NCBI RefSeq assembly: GCF_002899945.2
Contig: NZ_PPEG02000003.1
Location: forward strand, 310,001-374,000
DNA length: 64,000 nucleotides
Direction: 5' to 3'
Source of the DNA: Chryseobacterium viscerum
GTDB taxonomy: Bacteria > Bacteroidota > Bacteroidia > Flavobacteriales > Weeksellaceae
The notes under the pieces are model-generated. The model was not told where the DNA came from. It saw only the letters and a list, made by a program, of their open reading frames with translations, and searched no databases. This document shows positions 1 to 9,280 of this stretch, one piece after another (positions within the stretch are counted from its first letter, which is position 1; each line of letters starts with the position of its first letter). The translations under genes and the position numbers were made by a program.

Positions 1-393
1 CTTTGCTTTTCTTTAAGAAAGAACGCTCGAATCATTTTTCTTTCCATCAAGTAATAAGGATTGAAATGGACTTCTCTTTAAGAGCAAAGTGAGTAAATCA
101 TAATGATTATAGTTATGCTGTGAGGATTTCTCCTGAGTAGCAAGAAAGTACTGCTAAAGATAATATTACTATAAGCATGGTCTGAGTTTCTTGTTAAGGG
201 TATCTTGAAATGCTGTTGTAATTAAGGTAAATATCTCAATCTTTGGGAGTCTTGTTGGTATATGATTTCATCTATGTAACTTTTAAGTCAACAATATTGT
301 CTTTTAATTATCAATGAATAGTGTTAAAAATAATTTCTACTCATCAGACTTAGTTTAATATCCTATTAAGAATTAATACATTACACAGGAAAT
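1..393. other. AT-rich leader region with one copy of a diverged repeat
   Basis: No open frame of convincing length is seen here. Positions about 9-105 resemble positions about 1928-2010 on the far side of the next gene; both share the core GCTCGA(A/G)TCATTT followed by a CATCAA-AAGGATT stretch and an AAAGTGA-AATCAT end. An AGGA ribosome-binding-like sequence at 387-390 precedes the ATG at 394. Confidence 0.5.
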
Positions 394-1767
394 ATGAAAA
401 ATAGTTTATTAGTATTTATGTTTTTAATAATTACGGTTTTAATCCCTGGACAAAAGCCGATTCTACATATCAAATATTCAGAACCCTTAAGTGTTTTTAT
501 TTTTTTAAAAAAGCTCAGTACCCATCGTGGTGATAATCCATTTAAAACAGTATTTAAAAACTCGATATTTAATACAATTAAATATCAGGAACTCATTACA
601 AAATTTGATAATCTAAAATTAGACTATACTTTTCAATTTTATGGCTATCCTTACGGTTCAAAATTCCCCGGAATGACAGAAGCTCTTTTAAAAAAGAATT
701 TAATTGCAGCTTCAAGCTTAAAAGAATTTAAATTAAATTCTACCGGACTCCTTCCTAATAATTCAATAAATGAGTTAGTTATAATTCTTTCTGAATTTAC
801 CCCTATATATAATGAATTGATTTATAATCCGAATAAGGTGAAATTTGAAAAGCAGATCAAAGACATTTCTAATTATGTAATTGACAAAGATATTTCAGAA
901 TATTTTGAAATTGGTTTGACTTTTTATAATTCAAATTGGGATTATTCTATTCCTTTCGAGGTTGTTTTCTATCCATTACCCGATTCACCAGGATTTACCG
1001 CAGAAGCATTTTATAATAATGCTGTATGTGCTATACAAAATGATTTTGATGATTTTAATTTATTAGTAAGCGTTATGCTCCACGAAGCATTCCATATTAT
1101 ATATGATGAACAATCCCTTAACTTGAAAAAAGATATTTATAGTTATTTTAAGGAAAACACTTCAAAATACAGCACTTATGCTTATTTGCTTTTAAACGAA
1201 TCCTTAGCAACTGCATTTGGAAATGGGTATGTTTATGAAAGCTTAATTAAAAAGCCAGATACTACGGATTGGTATAATAGAAAGTATATCAACCTCATGG
1301 CAAAAAAGATCTATCCCATAGTGAAAGAATATATTATCAAAAAAAAATCAATTGATAAAGAGTTTATTGACGAATATATTAGATTGTATGAAAAGGATTA
1401 TCCCAATTGGATCAATGAGCTTGACAATACGATGACCTACCGGTACATTATGACGGAGAATGAAAAGGATCTTGATATTTTCAGTACATATTTTCCATAT
1501 TGTTCTATGTCGGAAGAAGAAGATCGTATTACAGAGGCTGGCATAGAAAAAATGAAAGCTACACCATTATCTAAAGTGATCATTGTTTCCAAAAATAATA
1601 AGATCCATTTAAACCTAATTAAGAAAAAATTTACTGAACTTAAAAATTGGAATTATAAAGCTGAGAAAGAGTTTGTTTACAATGTATTATTAAACGATAA
1701 AACGCAGCTTTATATTATAAACCAACTTACTACCCCAACAGAAGGTCTCATTAAGAATCTTCCATAA
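394..1767 (+). CDS. secreted HExxH zinc metallopeptidase, unassigned family
   Basis: The 457-residue product begins with a hydrophobic signal peptide of about 20 residues (MKNSLLVFMFLIITVLIPGQ), so it is probably exported. It carries an HExxH motif, HEAFH at residues 230-234. An NESLATAFG segment follows with Glu269 about 35 residues after the second His, which is the spacing expected for the third zinc ligand of a gluzincin-type peptidase. The rest of the protein is not recognised; it is rich in Lys, Asn and Tyr and has no membrane segment after the signal. It stands alone on the + strand, with an AGGA sequence just upstream of the ATG and no terminator immediately after the stop. Diverged repeats flank it on both sides, which suggests the gene was inserted or duplicated as a unit. 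Peptidase activity is inferred from the motif only. Confidence 0.6.
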   Translation: MKNSLLVFMFLIITVLIPGQKPILHIKYSEPLSVFIFLKKLSTHRGDNPFKTVFKNSIFNTIKYQELITKFDNLKLDYTFQFYGYPYGSKFPGMTEALLKKNLIAASSLKEFKLNSTGLLPNNSINELVIILSEFTPIYNELIYNPNKVKFEKQIKDISNYVIDKDISEYFEIGLTFYNSNWDYSIPFEVVFYPLPDSPGFTAEAFYNNAVCAIQNDFDDFNLLVSVMLHEAFHIIYDEQSLNLKKDIYSYFKENTSKYSTYAYLLLNESLATAFGNGYVYESLIKKPDTTDWYNRKYINLMAKKIYPIVKEYIIKKKSIDKEFIDEYIRLYEKDYPNWINELDNTMTYRYIMTENEKDLDIFSTYFPYCSMSEEEDRITEAGIEKMKATPLSKVIIVSKNNKIHLNLIKKKFTELKNWNYKAEKEFVYNVLLNDKTQLYIINQLTTPTEGLIKNLP

Positions 1768-2327
1768 AAATGCAGATAATTAAATAGGATTTAAAATAAA
1801 TGCTGTAACGACATACTTGAATAAACCTACTATAAAAACAGATATAATATTGGGTTTGCCGCTAATAGTAACGGAATTTATCACTCTGATTAAAAGTAAA
1901 AATAGGTACATTTAAGTAGATTAAAACCTTCTTAAAATAGAGCGCTCGAGTCATTTCTTTGCATCAAATAAAAGGATTAAAGTTACGAATAAAGTGAATC
2001 ATACTTTCTATTCAGATTAATTGAATTTTTTGCTGGATATAGGAAAAAAATTAAGGCTCGGATTTTATAATCCGAGCCTTTTTCACTATTAGCATAACCG
2101 GTTGGTTCTTAAATAAACTTTCAGTACATCCTTACCCTGTATTATTATTTGAAATAAATAATGAAACTATTGAAAAAGGCTTATTTATATTTTTTTAGAA
2201 GTACAGCAGACTTACTGCAACTACAGAATGGAGAGGCCAAAAAACTTTCACAGGAATTTTTAAAAAAGGAATTTTGAACATTGAAATGATGAAGCAGTAT
2301 CATCCGATTTCATAAAAATAAAGGATA
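1768..2327. other. intergenic region with a repeat copy, terminator and decayed sequence
   Basis: Between the peptidase and the tail-fibre operon there is no intact gene. The region holds the second copy of the flanking repeat (about 1928-2010), a terminator hairpin (2053-2083) and the first copy of a short direct repeat (2213-2258). An ATG at 2161 opens a 38-codon frame (MKLLKKAYLYFF...) that stops at 2277 and contains the peptide LQLQN. The same peptide recurs in the decayed frame that follows, so this short frame is probably part of the same broken gene. Confidence 0.5.
2053..2083 (+). terminator. rho-independent terminator
   Basis: A perfect 10-bp stem, AAGGCTCGGA (2053-2062) with TCCGAGCCTT (2071-2080), has an 8-nt loop and runs into a short T tract. 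It lies about 290 bp after the peptidase stop and would isolate that gene from the tail-fibre operon. Confidence 0.8.
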
Positions 2328-2373
2328 CTGCAACTACAGAATAGGAAGGTCGAAAAACTTTTATAAGAGCTGA
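2213..2373 (+). repeat. imperfect direct repeat pair, about 45 bp each
   Basis: TACTGCAACTACAGAAT at 2213 recurs at 2326, and both copies continue with similar sequence (a GG-AAGG-like stretch, then AAAAACTTT). Copies run about 2213-2258 and 2326-2371. The repeat falls in what appears to be decayed coding sequence, so it may be an internal duplication of the lost gene. Confidence 0.6.
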
Positions 2374-2522
2374 ATAAATCTGAACTTTGAGCTCTGAATA
2401 ATGTGAATAGTCATTGGATTCAAGAACTATAGACTTTCATTCAAGGCGATTATGCTTTGAGCGATATCGCTCTTTCTCCACTTATCAATTTTATCAAAAG
2501 TAATTTTCAAAAAAACACATGA
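2328..2522 (+). pseudogene. decayed gene upstream of the tail-fibre operon
   Basis: One frame from 2328 reads as plausible protein (LQLQNRKVEKLL, then ELNKSEL, ALNNVNSHWIQEL, and a 29-residue tail starting TFIQGDYALSDIALS) but is broken by TAA at 2364, TGA at 2388 and TAG at 2430. The frame ends at TGA 2520-2522, which overlaps the ATG of the next gene as ATGA. That is the usual coupling overlap of operon neighbours and argues that this was once a real gene of the operon. Three different stop codons make readthrough unlikely and decay more likely. The family is not recognised. Confidence 0.5.
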
Positions 2523-3358
2523 GTACACCATTACAAACAATTTTCAGTTGGTTTGAAACTGGAGATTTTCCAACAGAAGCACAGTTTAAAGAAACATTTT
2601 CATCTTTTTACCATAAGGATGACCAAATCCCTATGGGAAGTATTGAGGGGTTTGAGGATATTTTTCAATTATTTGCCAGTGCAGAGGCATTTCAGGCGCA
2701 TTTAAAAGACCCAAAGGCCCATTCGGAATACTTGGCTTTACTGAATGCGGGTAATCTAACCCCAGCTCATGTTACTAGCTGGAAAAGTAAACTGGGAATC
2801 AGCAATGTTGCTACGGTTGATAGTGCTGATCAATTGGGTAATGCGTACACTAAAATACAGATAGATGGCTTTGTTAATGAACTGAAAAATGTTGATAAAG
2901 ACTTAGCCCTGAAGATAGAAAATATTAAAAAATTGCTGTTATCCAATGATCTGTCTTTAGATGAACTTCAGGAAATCGTGGATTTTATTAAGAAAAGCCG
3001 GGAGGATATTGAAGCTTTAAAAGCTCTTTCAGGGGAAACGAGTGAAGATAAAGTAAAGCTGTTACTTGACTATGATGGGGTAGGCAGCCCGAAAAATCAA
3101 CAGGAATTTAATAAGAAAATCTATGATAAGGTTTTGTTGATATCACAGACCCCTACAAGTGCAGTGGTACAAGTCACAGAAAGTACAGTATTTCCTAATA
3201 CCCTTGAAACGGAAAATGTAATCATCCAGGCCCGGGACAGTGTTACGGGTAAAAAAATAAATATTGACGATTACGCAACCAACCAAACCATAGAGGTTAA
3301 GATGTTTGGCGATATCGTTCATCCCATTAATATTCTCATTTTAAAAGTTAAACCATAA
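2519..3358 (+). CDS. tail-fibre-operon protein, coiled-coil rich (hypothetical)
   Basis: This 279-residue protein is the first intact gene of a three-gene operon whose other members look like phage tail fibres. The N-terminal 110 residues are soluble and rich in Phe. Residues about 115-180 are strongly helical with heptad-like Leu/Ile spacing (ELKNVDKDLALKIENIKKLL), a probable coiled-coil stalk. The C-terminal 70 residues are beta-rich. This stalk-and-cap layout suits a trimeric tail or baseplate adaptor, but I do not recognise a named family. The next gene starts 14 bp downstream. The ATG at 2519 overlaps the stop of a decayed upstream frame. Confidence 0.55.
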   Translation: MSTPLQTIFSWFETGDFPTEAQFKETFSSFYHKDDQIPMGSIEGFEDIFQLFASAEAFQAHLKDPKAHSEYLALLNAGNLTPAHVTSWKSKLGISNVATVDSADQLGNAYTKIQIDGFVNELKNVDKDLALKIENIKKLLLSNDLSLDELQEIVDFIKKSREDIEALKALSGETSEDKVKLLLDYDGVGSPKNQQEFNKKIYDKVLLISQTPTSAVVQVTESTVFPNTLETENVIIQARDSVTGKKINIDDYATNQTIEVKMFGDIVHPINILILKVKP

Positions 3359-3372
3359 AAAAATAAAAAAAC

Positions 3373-4392
3373 ATGAATAATAACGCAGTAATAAGTAATA
3401 ACGCCCATCAGGATAATTTTTTTGGAGAGCTTCAGCATACCCGTTTTCAATATTTTGATACGCTTCCCAGTACGGATAAAGCGCTCCCAGGCTGGATCAT
3501 TGATTATAAAAGTGAGTTGCACCAATGGAACGGAACTAAATGGATTAATCTGGCCCAAAATTATGTACACCCTGATTATCCACTGACCAATAATCCATTT
3601 CAAACGGATCAAACAAGCGGACTTCTATTGCTAAGTCAGATACTGACCAATAGTTCAGGACATGTTATCAAAATAGCAGGTAGAAATCTTAGCAATGCAG
3701 ATATTGTCTCTATTTTCCTGAATGATGCAGTACAGTCAGGTACATTTACATGGTCGTCCAATAAGATTAAAACTTATATCGAAAACCTAGTGGGGCAAAG
3801 CCTTACAGGAGCGTTGATTTATCAACCGGGAGGGTATATTCCTTCTACTGTTAAAGGCTCAATGACAGCGCCACTACCCATTACTTCAGGTGTCATTAAA
3901 ACAGGAATGGTATGGGTTATTACCGCTAATGGCTGGGTTGGAAGTGAACCCGTTTCTATTGGTGACCACCTTATTGCTAATACTGATAATGCTTCAAATG
4001 TTCTTAAAAATTATCAGATTATAGAAAAAGGAATTCCTGACATTGTAGATGCTACAGAGAGTGTAAAAGGACTCATTCAAATCGCTACAGAAGTTGAAGC
4101 TATTGCAGGAACAGATACCCTTAAAGCGATGACTCCAAGATCTACGAAATTTGTTTTGGATGCAAAGATCAAATCTAAAACAGTGCTGATTGGAGATGGT
4201 TCTTCCGTTACTTTTCCCATTAATCATAATTGGAATACCTGGAATGTTGATTATATCTGTTACCGTACAACGGATAATAGAAAAATAAATGTAAGCTGTG
4301 TAACGACCTCTGCCAATGATATACGAATAGATGTTTTGGCACCTCTTACTCAGGATGAATATAGAATTACTTTAACCGCAAGACTTGATTAA
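3373..4392 (+). CDS. phage-tail-fibre-like protein
   Basis: The 339-residue product contains, at about residues 225-262, a segment ATESVKGLIQIATEVEAIAG followed by a TPRSTKFVLDAK-like end. It closely matches the short repeat found in phage tail fibres (Phage_fiber_2 type, normally ATESVKGL-QIAT...AGTD..AVTP). The N-terminus has a QYFDTLPSTDKALPGWIIDYKS segment typical of tail-appendage proteins of this phylum, and the C-terminal 70 residues look like a beta-sandwich cap. The stop codon overlaps the start of the next gene by one base (TAATG at 4390-4394), so the two are translationally coupled. Host binding by a tail-like particle is inferred from the family. Confidence 0.65.
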   Translation: MNNNAVISNNAHQDNFFGELQHTRFQYFDTLPSTDKALPGWIIDYKSELHQWNGTKWINLAQNYVHPDYPLTNNPFQTDQTSGLLLLSQILTNSSGHVIKIAGRNLSNADIVSIFLNDAVQSGTFTWSSNKIKTYIENLVGQSLTGALIYQPGGYIPSTVKGSMTAPLPITSGVIKTGMVWVITANGWVGSEPVSIGDHLIANTDNASNVLKNYQIIEKGIPDIVDATESVKGLIQIATEVEAIAGTDTLKAMTPRSTKFVLDAKIKSKTVLIGDGSSVTFPINHNWNTWNVDYICYRTTDNRKINVSCVTTSANDIRIDVLAPLTQDEYRITLTARLD

Positions 4393-7300
4393 TGGCATCA
4401 CTAATAGCACCTGAATATTTTAACAATCACATCGATGTAGAAGGCGAAATCATTGTGAAAAGTGTTCCAAACGATACAGGTTCTGTGTTGGTTTGGAACC
4501 CCACGACAAAGAAAATATCTCAAAGAACAAAAGCTGAGATTATTGCGGATTTAGATGTAATGACTTTAAGTACCCATCAATTTGTAAATGGTCAAAAATC
4601 TTTTATGAGTGTTGGTTCGCCAGATGAATATGCCAATAATCTATGGGTGAGAAGTGATGATGGATCGCAACCAGGTATTACATTCTGGAAAACAGGATTT
4701 ATATCTTCTACGCTTACTTTAAGAGATGATGGATTTCATTTTGGAGTGGGAACGAGTAATCATTATCAACATGTAAAGGCTGAAGGATTTAGAAAGAATG
4801 GTTCTTCTGATAACTACTTTTTAACAGGAGGTGGTGCTGACTATGATAGTAGAAAGAAAGAAGATTCTTATATCCATTCATCACGAGATTTTGCCAGCGG
4901 TACTTTAATTGAAACTGATGTAGATTATTCAGTTACTTATGGAGAGCCGTTTCTTCTGGAAATAAAAGGGAATATGTATAGTAATGGAAATTATTTGCCA
5001 TTGGACTTTAAGCTTCAGGGTTATATTTACAATGATACTATAATTTCTGAAGGGGGATATTCTACACTATCTTATTTCAATTATATTATTGCTTTAAATT
5101 CTAATGGAAAATTAACTTTCTGGTTTCCAAGATTAGGGTATTGGCAAGGATTTGATGCAAAATTAACTATTGGGTATGGAGGTTTAGACCAGGGTAGAAA
5201 CCGGGTTACTTCAATTTCGGATAATCCAGACCCGGGAGGCACAAAAAGAGTTCAAATTAACCTTAAACATCTCCTTACAAAAGAAGAACTCGTTTCTGAA
5301 AATATATTTTGGGAAAAGAAAAATGTTGGCGGGTATTGGGCCTTGGATTCAGATAAACCTATAGGCGGACTCAATGGAAATGCAGCGCAAGTCATTTTAT
5401 CAGGTGGTTTACTGGCATCTTCTGCTTATACTGATTCACAATTTATTCCTGCCAATGGAATACATTCAAAAGGTTTTGTTCAATCTGATGAAGGTTTTCA
5501 AAACAGATTCTACAAAGTAAATGAAAGAAATAGAATTTGGTCTTTTGCTAATGCTGATAATTATGGACTTTCTTATTTTCAAGGTAGCGGTCATGTCTTA
5601 GGTGAGGGTATTAATTTTCACTTTGGTGATGCAAGTTCTACAGGATATAAAACATTTGTACAAAATAATGGTAGAATATTTTCAGCAATAGATGGTAATT
5701 CCGGAGATTGGAAACATAAAGATTATGATGCAAATAATTACCTGGGTGCAGATTATGTAGGAGGAGGACAAGAAAAACCTAATTCAATATATTTTGGACC
5801 AGGTAAATTAAAATTACAAATGTTAGAAGCTACTCAAATGGGTAATTCTAATTTTGGCTGGTCAGATGTTTTATGGATGTCTTCATACTCAGGAAGCGAT
5901 GTTAAAAAGTCGACAGCTATTGTTTCATCTAAATATAATGATAGAATAGGTTTTGTCAAACAAAATTACGATGCTGCTGATTGGGGGACTTTCCAGGAAT
6001 TTTGGACAACCAATAATTTAACAAATCCTGCAAGTCAGGCGGATTTAGATAATTATTATCATATAAATAAAGGAGCAGGAGTCTATAATCAATCTGAATT
6101 AGTGCCCAATGGATTACAAAGTATTTTAACAGCCAACTCAGGGGCTAATTTTGATGGTGAGCTTGCCAATAAAACACTTGAAGGAACTTTTGCAAGTTTT
6201 AATGGGTATTCTAAGACATCAAAAGATTTAGGTTTTACACTGTTTGTACCAACCTCTAAAGAACAAGGTGTTTATTATAAAACCTGGTATGGAGGAAATC
6301 AAACCCCTTGGAAAAGACTTGCTGAATATTCTGATTTATCAGGTTTTGTATCACCTTCCGAGCTAGGAAATTACCTTAGAAAAGATGGCGGTACCATGAC
6401 AGGCTCTTTTAATATGGAGTCTCCAGCGATGTTAGGGAGATGGAAAAGTACTGCGCAAACAGGAAATTATTTGACTTGGGAAAAGTATGATGGGACTAAA
6501 GCTATCGCTTATATGGGAGCCGATGGAGGCGCCGCTGCAGGGGGAGGTTCAGGAGATAATTTTGCCGTTAGAGCTGTAAATAGTGGTGATTTATTATTAA
6601 GTTCAGATAGCGGTGTTGTTAAAATTCAAGGTGCTATTCCCTGGACTTCCAGTAATTTTAATCCTGGCGAATACTTAGCGAAAAGAGGATTACATCAAGA
6701 TGCAGCTTCGGTAAAAACTGATTTTCCTTTAAGTGTTACAGATTGGGCCTCAGGTACTGGATTTCCGTCTACTTATGGTAACTCTTTACACATTGCAGGA
6801 AGTAATACATGGTATCATAGAATAGATTTCCCTTTATTCAGCGATCACTTAGAGTATTGGCAGGGTGTTAATACAACAGTCATGACGAAAAAAGGTAATA
6901 TTCCTTTGTTGTCAGATGGAGAAAGGCTTTGGACGACTAATAATTTTAATCCTGATCATAAAGTTAATTCTTCAGAAAATGCTGAAACATTAGGGTTTTC
7001 CAATGGTTTATCCACAGATGCGCCTTATATATATCATAAAACAGATGGGTATGTATTCTTGGCTACTCGATCTTGGGTGTCATCTAATTTTGCCAATCAA
7101 ACGCTAACCGGTCTGCCAGAAGGTGAAGACGGCCAATGGATAAATTTGACCAATTCAACCGGAGTTTTAGCTTCAAACTATTTTATTACCTCAAGAGATG
7201 GTTCAAGAGATCCCAATACAGTTGTTGCACCCAATGGCAATTCTCGTAGAGTTAGATTTGATTTTGTTAACGCTGGACATGTTGGAGGTACTGGAAATTA

Positions 7301-8180
7301 TGCAGGTGTAATGACTTATGCTCCTTGGGATGGTACCACTGCATCCACTGGAGATTCTTCATACCAATTAGCTTTTGCTAATCAAACGGAGATAAATGGT
7401 GCAGGAATCCCTATGCTTAAAATAAGAAAAGGGATTGATGATAAATGGTCTAGTAACTGGTATAAACTGTGGAGTGACGCCGATTTTTCACAAAGTAATA
7501 TTGATCATTGGAATAATATGTCCAATGATGGGATTATACTAAACCAGCAGTTTACAAATATCACAGGTAACGGATTATTTGTTGTTGATAATCATCATGG
7601 TGGAGAATCTGGTATATATAATAAAAAAGATGGATTCTATTTAACGGTATTAAAAGATGAGTATTATAAATATTCAAGTACGTATGATGGTTGGGAAGGT
7701 ATTAATTTCAATAGAGGAGATTACAGGATTGGTATAGGTACAAAAGCTAATGGTGCAGATAAAGTAAATGTTTCAGGTTCAGTAAAAGCTACCGACAACT
7801 TTAAATCAAAGGATGAAAAACCTAATACATTATTTATTCCAAACGGAGAGTTAGCCTATCTTGATGATGAGATTACCAATGAAGATAATAGAATGAGATT
7901 ATCTCATAGAATGATCGAACAGCAGTCTGGAGTTCAATATTATGATTCTGATAATAGAATGTTAGTCATTAGATGTACAGATCCCAATACGCATTTTACA
8001 CTAGGAAAATGTTTTCCAGGCCAGCGAATACTGGTATTAAATGCTAACGAGTACGATGCACAAGGCTTTGACATCAAAAGCACAGGATCCTCATATAAAA
8101 TAAAACCATTTACCTCTATCCAATTATTTGTTTGGGATGAAAAGACGGTTTATAAATATGGAGAAAATCAAATGTATTAA
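4392..8180 (+). CDS. large tail-fibre protein with pyocin-knob-like domains
   Basis: The 1262-residue product is the distal fibre of the operon. Its N-terminus (SVLVWNPTTKKISQRTKAEI) resembles the start of many flavobacterial fibre proteins. About residue 660 is the tail-fibre signature YLRKDGGTMTGSFNM. Two regions ending in W-x-x-WYKLWSD-like or TPWKRLAEYSD-like segments (about residues 555-655 and 910-1035) resemble pyocin-knob carbohydrate-binding domains. The whole protein is beta-rich, with many Asn, Gly, Ser and aromatic residues, and has no signal peptide. No Peptidase_S74 chaperone domain is obvious at the C-terminus. It probably recognises a surface glycan for a phage or phage-tail-like particle. 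No terminase, capsid, sheath or tube gene is in view. Confidence 0.7.
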   Translation: MASLIAPEYFNNHIDVEGEIIVKSVPNDTGSVLVWNPTTKKISQRTKAEIIADLDVMTLSTHQFVNGQKSFMSVGSPDEYANNLWVRSDDGSQPGITFWKTGFISSTLTLRDDGFHFGVGTSNHYQHVKAEGFRKNGSSDNYFLTGGGADYDSRKKEDSYIHSSRDFASGTLIETDVDYSVTYGEPFLLEIKGNMYSNGNYLPLDFKLQGYIYNDTIISEGGYSTLSYFNYIIALNSNGKLTFWFPRLGYWQGFDAKLTIGYGGLDQGRNRVTSISDNPDPGGTKRVQINLKHLLTKEELVSENIFWEKKNVGGYWALDSDKPIGGLNGNAAQVILSGGLLASSAYTDSQFIPANGIHSKGFVQSDEGFQNRFYKVNERNRIWSFANADNYGLSYFQGSGHVLGEGINFHFGDASSTGYKTFVQNNGRIFSAIDGNSGDWKHKDYDANNYLGADYVGGGQEKPNSIYFGPGKLKLQMLEATQMGNSNFGWSDVLWMSSYSGSDVKKSTAIVSSKYNDRIGFVKQNYDAADWGTFQEFWTTNNLTNPASQADLDNYYHINKGAGVYNQSELVPNGLQSILTANSGANFDGELANKTLEGTFASFNGYSKTSKDLGFTLFVPTSKEQGVYYKTWYGGNQTPWKRLAEYSDLSGFVSPSELGNYLRKDGGTMTGSFNMESPAMLGRWKSTAQTGNYLTWEKYDGTKAIAYMGADGGAAAGGGSGDNFAVRAVNSGDLLLSSDSGVVKIQGAIPWTSSNFNPGEYLAKRGLHQDAASVKTDFPLSVTDWASGTGFPSTYGNSLHIAGSNTWYHRIDFPLFSDHLEYWQGVNTTVMTKKGNIPLLSDGERLWTTNNFNPDHKVNSSENAETLGFSNGLSTDAPYIYHKTDGYVFLATRSWVSSNFANQTLTGLPEGEDGQWINLTNSTGVLASNYFITSRDGSRDPNTVVAPNGNSRRVRFDFVNAGHVGGTGNYAGVMTYAPWDGTTASTGDSSYQLAFANQTEINGAGIPMLKIRKGIDDKWSSNWYKLWSDADFSQSNIDHWNNMSNDGIILNQQFTNITGNGLFVVDNHHGGESGIYNKKDGFYLTVLKDEYYKYSSTYDGWEGINFNRGDYRIGIGTKANGADKVNVSGSVKATDNFKSKDEKPNTLFIPNGELAYLDDEITNEDNRMRLSHRMIEQQSGVQYYDSDNRMLVIRCTDPNTHFTLGKCFPGQRILVLNANEYDAQGFDIKSTGSSYKIKPFTSIQLFVWDEKTVYKYGENQMY

Positions 8181-8196
8181 AACTTGAAATTACAAC

Positions 8197-8230
8197 AAAA
8201 AAGCATCACCGAAACAGTGATGCTTTTCTT
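8197..8230. terminator. bidirectional terminator between convergent units
   Basis: The stem AAGCATCAC (8201-8209) with GTGATGCTT (8217-8225) is preceded by A residues and followed by T residues, so it can end both the tail-fibre operon on the + strand and the arsenic operon on the - strand. Confidence 0.8.
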
Positions 8231-8245
8231 ATTCTGATGGTCAGA

Positions 8246-9280
8246 TTATTCAGGATACCATTTCTTTTTCATAAATACACTGGCTTTCACGAGTAATATC
8301 AATACCGGGACTTCTACTAATGGTCCAATGACTCCTACAAATGCCTGCGGTGAATGAACGCCGAATACAGAAATTGCTACAGCAATGGCCAGTTCAAAAT
8401 TGTTTCCGGTAGCGGTAAAGGCGATAGATGCATTTTTATCATAAGGAATCTTTAATGATCTGTTGATCAGAAAGCTCACAAAAAACATCAAAACAAAATA
8501 AATGATAAGCGGTATGGCTACTTTGGCTACATCCATAGGCAGCTCCAGTATTTTGCTTCCCTTTAAGCTAAACATCAGTACAATGGTAAATAATAAGGCA
8601 TATAATATAACGGGGGATATTGCGGGGACAAATTTTCTGTTGTACCATGCGGTGCCTTTTGATCTTATCAGGATATAACGGCTGATAAAACCTGCCAAAA
8701 ACGGAATTCCCAGATAGATGAGTACACTTTCAGTAATATCTTTCATAGAAACATTTACATTAAAGCTGGCCAGGCCCAATTGATCGGGCAGTACATTGAT
8801 AAACAGCCATACCATAAAGCTGTAAGTAAATACCTGAAAAATACTGTTCAATGCAACCAGTAAAGCTGCATATTCTCTATTTCCCTTTGCCAGGTCATTC
8901 CAGACGAGTACCATTGCAATACATCTTGCCAGCCCGATAAGGATAAGACCCACCATATAATCAGGTTCATGTCTTAAAAAAAGGATAGCGAGCCCGAACA
9001 TAAGGACTGGTCCTATTATCCAGTTGAGAAATAAAGAAACGCCAATTACTTTTTTATCTTTAAATGCTAATGGCAGAAGAGAATAGTCAACCTTAGCCAA
9101 TGGCGGGTACATCATGAGAATGAGCCCAATCGCCAGAGGAATATTGGTTGTTCCAATGGATTGTGAATTGATCATCTCAGGAATGGCTGGAAAAAAATGC
9201 CCTAAAGCAATTCCTATACCCATGGCCAGAAATATCCATAAAGTAAGATAACGATCAAGAAACTTTAATCTTGGCTGCAT
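8246..9280 (-). CDS. acr3: ACR3-family arsenite efflux permease
   Basis: The 344-residue product has about ten membrane segments and fits the ACR3 (BART superfamily) arsenite/H+ antiporter, which exports As(III) from the cytoplasm. The invariant Cys (Cys120, in GLARCIAMVLVWND) and the conserved Glu (Glu296, in TATGNNFELAIA) needed in characterised ACR3 proteins are both present. It is the last gene of the operon, and its first 16 bases overlap the 3' end of the arsenate reductase gene, indicating translational coupling. The length is normal for the family. Confidence 0.93.
   Translation of the reverse strand: MQPRLKFLDRYLTLWIFLAMGIGIALGHFFPAIPEMINSQSIGTTNIPLAIGLILMMYPPLAKVDYSLLPLAFKDKKVIGVSLFLNWIIGPVLMFGLAILFLRHEPDYMVGLILIGLARCIAMVLVWNDLAKGNREYAALLVALNSIFQVFTYSFMVWLFINVLPDQLGLASFNVNVSMKDITESVLIYLGIPFLAGFISRYILIRSKGTAWYNRKFVPAISPVILYALLFTIVLMFSLKGSKILELPMDVAKVAIPLIIYFVLMFFVSFLINRSLKIPYDKNASIAFTATGNNFELAIAVAISVFGVHSPQAFVGVIGPLVEVPVLILLVKASVFMKKKWYPE

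Noticed and set aside
2328..2522. Stop-codon readthrough or recoding in the decayed frame
   Set aside because: Three different stop codons occur with no recoding signal; decay is simpler.
3319..3612. 97-codon - strand frame across the first two tail-fibre genes
   Set aside because: It lies antisense to strongly supported coding sequence and its product looks random.
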